This document shows, piece after piece, positions 58,575-64,000 of a stretch of 64,000 nt of DNA. The translations under genes and the position numbers were made by a program. The stretch comes from an uncultured Pirellulaceae bacterium (lineage in GTDB: Bacteria > Planctomycetota > Planctomycetia > Pirellulales > Pirellulaceae), in assembly GCA_937929805.1 (NCBI GenBank), contig CALFUT010000006.1:1-64000 (forward strand), read 5' to 3'. The notes beneath the pieces were generated by a model. That model saw nothing but the letters and a program-made list of their open reading frames with translations. It was not told where the DNA came from and ran no database searches. The first letter of the stretch is position 1, and every line of letters begins with the position of its first letter.

Positions 58575-60068
58575 ATGAAATTCAAATTTGCTGCCGTAGC
58601 ATTGCTTGCCAGTGCTACCTTGTTCTGCAGCGAAAGCTTTGGAACCGACCTGTTGGGTCGCGTTCTGGGGCGAGGAGGTTGCGGATGTGGGGTGTCAAGC
58701 TGCGAACCGGATTGCGGTTGCGAAGCGGCACCTGTTGTAGAAGATTGCGGATGCACCGAAGTCACTGAAGACTGCGGTTGCGGTTCGCGTTGCGGCCTAT
58801 TGAGCCGATTGGGTAGTCGTGAGCGTCGCGGAATTCTCTGCGGTTGCGGACCGACTTGCCCAGCACCTGCTCCAGAACCATGCTGCGAGCCAGCACCGGT
58901 TGTGGAAGATTGCGGATGCGAAGCGGAACCTAGTTGTGCTGATCCATGTGGGTCACGTGTTGGCTTGCTGAGCAAGCTTCGTGCTCGTTGCCAGAGTCGC
59001 TCTTGCGGAGCGTCTGCCGGTTGCGGTTGCGAACCAGCTCCCGAGCCATGCTGCGAGCCTGCACCAGAACCAGCTCCATTCTGCGAGCCAGCTCCAGTAG
59101 CTGATTGCGGTTGCGAAGCTGCTCCTGCTTGTGCCGATCCTTGCGAGAAGCGTGTTGGCTTGTTGAACAAGCTGATGGCGCGTTGCAAAGGTCGCTCATG
59201 CGGTGCCGCTGCCGATTGCGGTTGTGAGCCTGCACCAGAGCCTTGCTGCGAGCCTGCTCCAGCACCCGCTCCTTGTTGCCAGCCTGCTCCCGAACCGGCA
59301 CCAGCTCCATGCTGCGAGCCAGCTCCTGCTGTCGCTGATTGTGGTTGTGAAGCTGCTCCGGCCTGTGCCGATCCTTGCGAGAAGCGTGTTGGCTTGTTGA
59401 ACAAGCTAATGGCACGTTGCAAAGGTCGTTCATGTGGCGGAGCTGCTGATTGCGGTTGCGAACCTGCTCCAGCACCAGCTTGTGAGCCTGCTCCAGCACC
59501 ATGCTGCGAGCCAGCCCCGGCTGTCGCTGATTGCGGTTGCGAAGCTGAGCCATCATGCGGATGCGATGCTGCACCAAGTTGCGGCGGAAAAATTCGCAGT
59601 CGTTTGGCCGCTCGACCAAAGCTTCGCTCTGGTGGCGGTTGCGGCGCAGCGTCTAGCTGCGGTTGCGATGCCCCTGCTGCCACATGTGGCGGTGGATGCG
59701 ATGGCGGTTTTGACAACGGTTGTGAAAGTCTGACACTTCTGGATCGCTTGCGTGGCAACCGATTGCCACGTGACCGTTGCGGAAAAGTCCGCTGTGGTTC
59801 CCCGAACGACGGTTGCAATCCTCCTTGTCCAGGCGGATGTGATTCTGCTCCAGTGGAAATGGGATGCAGCAGCTGTGGTGGCGGAGAAGTGATCTACAGC
59901 GAGCCAATGAACTCTGGTTCGGTTGTGCCAATGCAAGAGTCCGCTCCTGCTGAAGGCATCGTGGTTCCAAGCGTGAACGAAACTCAAGGTGAGATTTTGC
60001 CTGGCGATTCAGCCATCAAGGCACCAGTCGTTCGCCCTGACGCTTTCGTGATCCGAGCTGCTCGTTAG
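58575..60068 (+). CDS. Secreted Cys/Pro-rich tandem-repeat protein (candidate envelope protein)
   Basis: MKFKFAAVALLASATLFCSESFG signal; repeats ADCGCEAAPACADPCEKRVGLLNKLMARCKGRSCGAAADCGCEPAPEPCCEPAP. Confidence 0.85.
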   Translation: MKFKFAAVALLASATLFCSESFGTDLLGRVLGRGGCGCGVSSCEPDCGCEAAPVVEDCGCTEVTEDCGCGSRCGLLSRLGSRERRGILCGCGPTCPAPAPEPCCEPAPVVEDCGCEAEPSCADPCGSRVGLLSKLRARCQSRSCGASAGCGCEPAPEPCCEPAPEPAPFCEPAPVADCGCEAAPACADPCEKRVGLLNKLMARCKGRSCGAAADCGCEPAPEPCCEPAPAPAPCCQPAPEPAPAPCCEPAPAVADCGCEAAPACADPCEKRVGLLNKLMARCKGRSCGGAADCGCEPAPAPACEPAPAPCCEPAPAVADCGCEAEPSCGCDAAPSCGGKIRSRLAARPKLRSGGGCGAASSCGCDAPAATCGGGCDGGFDNGCESLTLLDRLRGNRLPRDRCGKVRCGSPNDGCNPPCPGGCDSAPVEMGCSSCGGGEVIYSEPMNSGSVVPMQESAPAEGIVVPSVNETQGEILPGDSAIKAPVVRPDAFVIRAAR

Positions 60069-60100
60069 AGTTGAAACTTCACGATTTGTGAAAACGAACA

Positions 60101-60139
60101 AGCGACACGCGTTGAGTATTCAACCGTGTCGCTTTTTTT
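60101..60139 (+). terminator. Rho-independent terminator downstream of the Cys-rich gene
   Basis: agcgacacg-cgttgagtattcaac-cgtgtcgct followed by TTTTTTT. Confidence 0.85.
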
Positions 60140-60224
60140 ATGCGCGGATTGGAAATCTTGGACGTTCCGAAGTTGCCAATGAAAATGTCGTGTGTGCCGT
60201 TCGTTTAGAGAAACGGCAACGGAT

Positions 60225-61412
60225 TCAGTCCGAGATCGCGGCCGTTGTTTCATTTCGTTTCAACAGTGCCACCGAATACCCAAGTAAATCGTCTTGCTGC
60301 TGAAAATGAGCGAGCACGGATTCGAATTGGTTGGGCGAACAAGCCATTTCGGTTGGGTCAAGAGCCAACCCCGTTTGGAGCGATGGTTCCAGCGAGCCAT
60401 TGATCGCACAAGTGATCGCTTCGTCGACTCGATCGACTCGATACAGAAAGTCGATCAGTATTTCGTTTGCTTCGGTTGCATGCTGAGGCCCAGCGTTTTC
60501 GGTCACCTCGGCGCATTTCAGCTTGAAATGGCTTACTGCCGCATCCACGTTGTTACCCAGCAACGCATTGAAGAACAATTGATGATCGGGGTACGTGTTG
60601 TTGAATGGTGGCGAGCTGCTGTACTGCAAATCTTCTGGCAAACCGGCTCCGTACTCGGCCAGTTGCAACGCGATCTGATGATCTTCTGCCGATGTTGTCA
60701 ATCGTGCAATGGTCATCAGTGAAGACAAATGAGTCGCGTCCAGATGATGCATTTGCTGATCGACCAGCCAGCGGTGCTCGGTTAGAAGTTCGCGAAGGTT
60801 TGCGTTCGGCTGAGGGGATTGGTTTTGAGTTTCGATGTCTCGTCTGACGCCTTGCAAAACTTCGCCATAAACGTGCCGCAGCAATCGGCTTGCCATTTTG
60901 GCTTTCGTTTCTCGGCCAAGTTGAGGGCCATGGACTCCAAACGCGGTGACGCCGTTGCACGTCCCGTGATGGGCGAGGGTTAGCTCGTAACCGTAGACCG
61001 GCGCTGCTCCCTGATTGAGCGCGATTTCAATCAGCAGATCAATGTTCTGGTCGTCAACTTGAACCTCTCGAACTAATGACTCATTCAGTTTTCGGTTTCC
61101 AACCGGATGCAGGTATGCCCAACCATGTTCGAGATTTCCCTCGCGAAAAAAAAGTGTCCCAACCGTTTCGCAAGCTTCAAGCAGGCACGCGTCCAGCTCC
61201 TTCTGCTGTTTTGGGCTTAAGCAATCGGTCGACGTTTCGGGAATGATCGGCAGACCAATTGTGTGCCGACCGCGTAGCTTCAGGATTTCAAAAAGCCTGA
61301 AGAAATCCTTCTCGCGGCGGAAGTGAGTTTCCAGCAGATCCAAGGTCGCCAAAACGCCAGCGCTCTCAAGGCGATCCGCAATCTGTTCATACAAAGTTTG
61401 CGATTTAGTCAT
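60225..61412 (-). CDS. Hypothetical protein
   Basis: Long ORF, internal ATG start MTKSQTLYEQIADRLESAGVLATLDLLETHFRREKDFFRLFEILKLRGRHTIGLP; family not named with confidence. Confidence 0.75.
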   Translation of the reverse strand: MTKSQTLYEQIADRLESAGVLATLDLLETHFRREKDFFRLFEILKLRGRHTIGLPIIPETSTDCLSPKQQKELDACLLEACETVGTLFFREGNLEHGWAYLHPVGNRKLNESLVREVQVDDQNIDLLIEIALNQGAAPVYGYELTLAHHGTCNGVTAFGVHGPQLGRETKAKMASRLLRHVYGEVLQGVRRDIETQNQSPQPNANLRELLTEHRWLVDQQMHHLDATHLSSLMTIARLTTSAEDHQIALQLAEYGAGLPEDLQYSSSPPFNNTYPDHQLFFNALLGNNVDAAVSHFKLKCAEVTENAGPQHATEANEILIDFLYRVDRVDEAITCAINGSLEPSLQTGLALDPTEMACSPNQFESVLAHFQQQDDLLGYSVALLKRNETTAAISD

Positions 61413-61618
61413 CGTGATCTTTTCATGGAATCGTAAGCTGGCCGTTAAAGGAACTCTGAGGAACTCGAAAGGGGAATGTGAAGGGCTCGAGTGGACGGCT
61501 TGCATAAATTTGGCAGTCTCATTGTAGCCGCACAAAACATCATGGTCGAACCGCGCAGTCACGATGCAATCACGACGCCCCCTCTTAACGTTGCTCACAA
61601 AGCAGTACGCTGAACGTT

Positions 61619-63556
61619 ATGCACAAACAAGAACCTTTGTCGATCGGAGTTTTGATTTCTAACGAAGCAGATGTTGGAGTTTTGGAGAACTCGGCACCGG
61701 ATTCGATTCGCTGGATCCCGCTTGGGCTGCTGGATTGTGTGCCAACCGATGCCGGCGGTCGAATGATCAACGGGCCTGCCAGTGAGTTTGCCAATCGGCT
61801 GATGATCGGAGGCCTCGACACGATCATCTTCATGACGGGTGTCGCCGTGCGACAACTGGTGCAGCAGATCGGTCGGGCGGTTCCAAAGCAACGATTTCTC
61901 GATTGCCTGACGGACTCGACCACGATCGCGGGCAGCCCCGCCGCCGCAGCCGCGCTGCGAGAATTGGGCGTCGAGCCGGCGGTCGAGCTGGATTCGAATT
62001 CGACTTGGCGAGATGTTTTGATTGCGGTTGACCAGCAGTCGAAAGTCACCAACTTGAACGTTGCCCTTGAACAATCGTCGCACGTTCACAGTATCACCGC
62101 CGGTTTAGAGGCGAGGGGTGCCAGCGTCTTTCGAGTTCCCGTCTTCGCGATGGAGATACCTGAGAACACCAACGCGGTGAAGGACGTTTTCGAGCGGATT
62201 GACGCCAACGAATTTGACTCCATTTTGTTTGCTGATGCTCAGGCAGCCGCCGAGTTTTGCTTTCTAGCCAGTAAGTTTGGCCGAGCCCGTCTGACCAGTC
62301 ACTTGCTCGACCGGCACGTCGTGCTGAGTTCCGGAGCTGACCCCGCAGAGCTACTATCGGATCACGGTGTTCCGGTAGATTTTCAGACCGAAGCGAAGGC
62401 GCTGCAATCGACGATTGACGAAGTCGAGCGTAAACTGGCGGAGATTCGTCAGATCTTTCATCAAAAGCACATCATACAAGTCAATATGTCCGGACCAGCA
62501 ACCAGTAGCAACGACACCAACGCACCGTGGTACGACAGCCCGTTCATGAAGGCTTGTAGAGGCGAGCCCACCGATGTGACTCCGATTTGGATGATGCGGC
62601 AGGCGGGGCGTTACATGTCTGAGTACCGGGCGGTTCGAGACAAGATTTCGTTCTTGGATCTTTGTGCGAATCCCCAATTGTGCAGCGAAGTGATGTGCAC
62701 CGCCGTGCAGAAACTGGGCGTCGACGCGGCGATCATCTTTTCGGACCTGCTGCCGATTCTCGTTCCGATGGGCTGTGATCTTGAGTTCGTCAAAAGTGAC
62801 GGTCCGGTGATTCATAACCCGGTTCGAACGGCTGCCGATGTTGATCGCATCAAGCCGCTCGAATCGAACGATGAACTTCAATTCGTGATGGACACGGTGA
62901 CTCAGACGCGAAACGATCTGCCTGCCGACATGCCGTTGATCGGATTCGCAGGTGCGCCGTTTACGCTGGCCAGTTACATGATCGAAGGCGGAGCCAGTCG
63001 CAACTACGCCAACACCAAAGCGTTGATGTACAGTGACCGCGGTGCATGGAACCAGCTGATGGAGCACCTTTCGACTTCCATTTCCATTTACTTGAACGGT
63101 CAGGTCGCGGCCGGAGCTCAGTGTTTGCAGTTGTTTGACTCGTGGGCCGGTGCATTGAGCTTTGAAGATTACCGGCAATTTGTGCATCCGTACGTGCAGC
63201 AAATCATCGCCAGTATTCCTCGCGGTGTTCCCGTGATCAATTTTGCGACGGGCAACCCGGCGTTGTTGCCGTTGCTGGCCGATACGCGAGCGAGCGTGGT
63301 CGGCATCGACTGGCGAGTTCGATTGGATGACGCGTGGCAGACAGTTGGGTACGACATGTCGGTGCAAGGAAATTTGGATCAGACCGTGTTGTTGACCAAT
63401 CCGGACGAGATCCGAAAGCAAGCCAAGTTTGTGTTGGATCAAGCGGCGGGTCGCCCCGGCCACATCTTCAACCTCGGGCATGGGATCTTGCCTCAGACGC
63501 CCGTCGACAACGCGATCGCGCTAGTCGACATCGTGCACGAATTAAGTTCAAAGTAG
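61619..63556 (+). CDS. hemE: Uroporphyrinogen-III synthase-like / uroporphyrinogen decarboxylase fusion
   Basis: N-terminal HemD-like (IIFMTGVAVRQLVQQIG; DSILFADAQAAAEF); C-terminal HemE signatures PIWMMRQAGRYMSEYRAVR and GFAGAPFTLASYMIEGG; one uninterrupted frame of 645 aa. Confidence 0.9.
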   Translation: MHKQEPLSIGVLISNEADVGVLENSAPDSIRWIPLGLLDCVPTDAGGRMINGPASEFANRLMIGGLDTIIFMTGVAVRQLVQQIGRAVPKQRFLDCLTDSTTIAGSPAAAAALRELGVEPAVELDSNSTWRDVLIAVDQQSKVTNLNVALEQSSHVHSITAGLEARGASVFRVPVFAMEIPENTNAVKDVFERIDANEFDSILFADAQAAAEFCFLASKFGRARLTSHLLDRHVVLSSGADPAELLSDHGVPVDFQTEAKALQSTIDEVERKLAEIRQIFHQKHIIQVNMSGPATSSNDTNAPWYDSPFMKACRGEPTDVTPIWMMRQAGRYMSEYRAVRDKISFLDLCANPQLCSEVMCTAVQKLGVDAAIIFSDLLPILVPMGCDLEFVKSDGPVIHNPVRTAADVDRIKPLESNDELQFVMDTVTQTRNDLPADMPLIGFAGAPFTLASYMIEGGASRNYANTKALMYSDRGAWNQLMEHLSTSISIYLNGQVAAGAQCLQLFDSWAGALSFEDYRQFVHPYVQQIIASIPRGVPVINFATGNPALLPLLADTRASVVGIDWRVRLDDAWQTVGYDMSVQGNLDQTVLLTNPDEIRKQAKFVLDQAAGRPGHIFNLGHGILPQTPVDNAIALVDIVHELSSK

Positions 63557-63602
63557 TCATCACATTCCATGTGATGTCCAGACCTGCGTTCGGGTGTTGC
63601 CG

Positions 63603-63860
63603 ATGGCTGATCTCAAGAATCCGAAAGCAATCTATCTGAAAGGGTTTCTTTTCCTAGTCGCCGGATGCGTATCTGCGGGACTGGTCGTTTTCAGAACGCT
63701 CGACTGGCAAATTGCCATCTTGCTGGCGATTTGTGTTTGGTGCTTTTGCCGTTTCTATTATTTCGCTTTCTACGTCATTGAAAATTACGTGGACCGACAG
63801 TTTCGATTCTCGGGTTTGATCGATTTCATTCTTTACCTGCTTCGCCGGGAAGGCCGTTGA
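63603..63860 (+). CDS. Small membrane protein, hypothetical
   Basis: MADLKNPKAIYLKGFLFLVAGCVSAGLVVF...; two hydrophobic segments. Confidence 0.6.
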   Translation: MADLKNPKAIYLKGFLFLVAGCVSAGLVVFRTLDWQIAILLAICVWCFCRFYYFAFYVIENYVDRQFRFSGLIDFILYLLRREGR

Positions 63861-64000
63861 GTGGAAATTCGTTACCGCGAAACTCGAAACGACTTCGTTC
63901 GATGGCACCGATTGAACAAGACCGGTGTTGCGGCCCGATGGAGAAATTACTTGCTGGTTGCGGCAACGTTGCTGCCCTCCGCGATCGTTCTTTTCTTTCT
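63861..64000 (+). CDS. Partial ORF running off the right edge (hypothetical membrane protein)
   Basis: GTG directly after the preceding TGA; MEIRYRETRNDFVRWHRLNKTGVAARWRNYLLVAATLLPSAIVLFF open to window end. Confidence 0.5.
   Translation, partial: MEIRYRETRNDFVRWHRLNKTGVAARWRNYLLVAATLLPSAIVLFF

Noticed and set aside
58526-59818. 430-aa minus-strand ORF opposite the Cys-rich repeat protein
   Set aside because: GAGAGSQPQSA repeats are the antisense translation of the sense repeat; the sense frame has signal peptide and terminator.
62354-63481. 375-aa minus-strand ORF opposite hemE
   Set aside because: Antisense to a well-supported conserved gene.

Overview
The window looks like a chromosomal segment from a planctomycete, probably Rhodopirellula/Pirellulaceae-like. 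This is inferred from DUF1559 pseudopilin-like, DUF1570-like, HTTM, PEP-CTERM and dockerin-like proteins plus many short dispersed intergenic inverted repeats; no 16S is present. Most of it is housekeeping: mscL, leucyl aminopeptidase, LOG-like protein, SulP transporter, CCA-adding enzyme, rhodanese, tRNA-Leu(CAG), sugar-phosphate isomerase/epimerase, site-2 protease, haem peroxidase, GlcG/HbpS, DUF502, a Gld-like ABC exporter operon, purple acid phosphatase, nadB, PL6-like lyase, quinone oxidoreductase, DUF5060 glycosidase, an ECF sigma/anti-sigma/giant membrane protein operon, a BFD-like ferredoxin, a histone-H1-like protein, a Cys-rich repeat secreted protein and a HemD-HemE fusion. The accessory part is a small defence-like island directly after tRNA-Leu: an MmeI-like single-chain restriction-modification enzyme with an apparently swapped recognition domain, an XRE-ImmA/IrrE regulator, and an overlapping, apparently internally deleted PIN-like ORF. 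Other points of interest: an in-frame TGA splitting a ~700-codon secreted ORF; a ~70-cysteine tandem-repeat envelope protein candidate; a SulP transporter with a duplicated insert and a His/Gly motif; a shared C-terminal Ca-binding-like module on two unrelated secreted proteins; and several families of MITE/REP-like palindromes and a tandem 'CGGACGGAGCC...CCCTCCCGAGCA' repeat. No CRISPR array, rRNA or intact transposase was seen. All calls are from reading the sequence and the ORF track; no database search was run.
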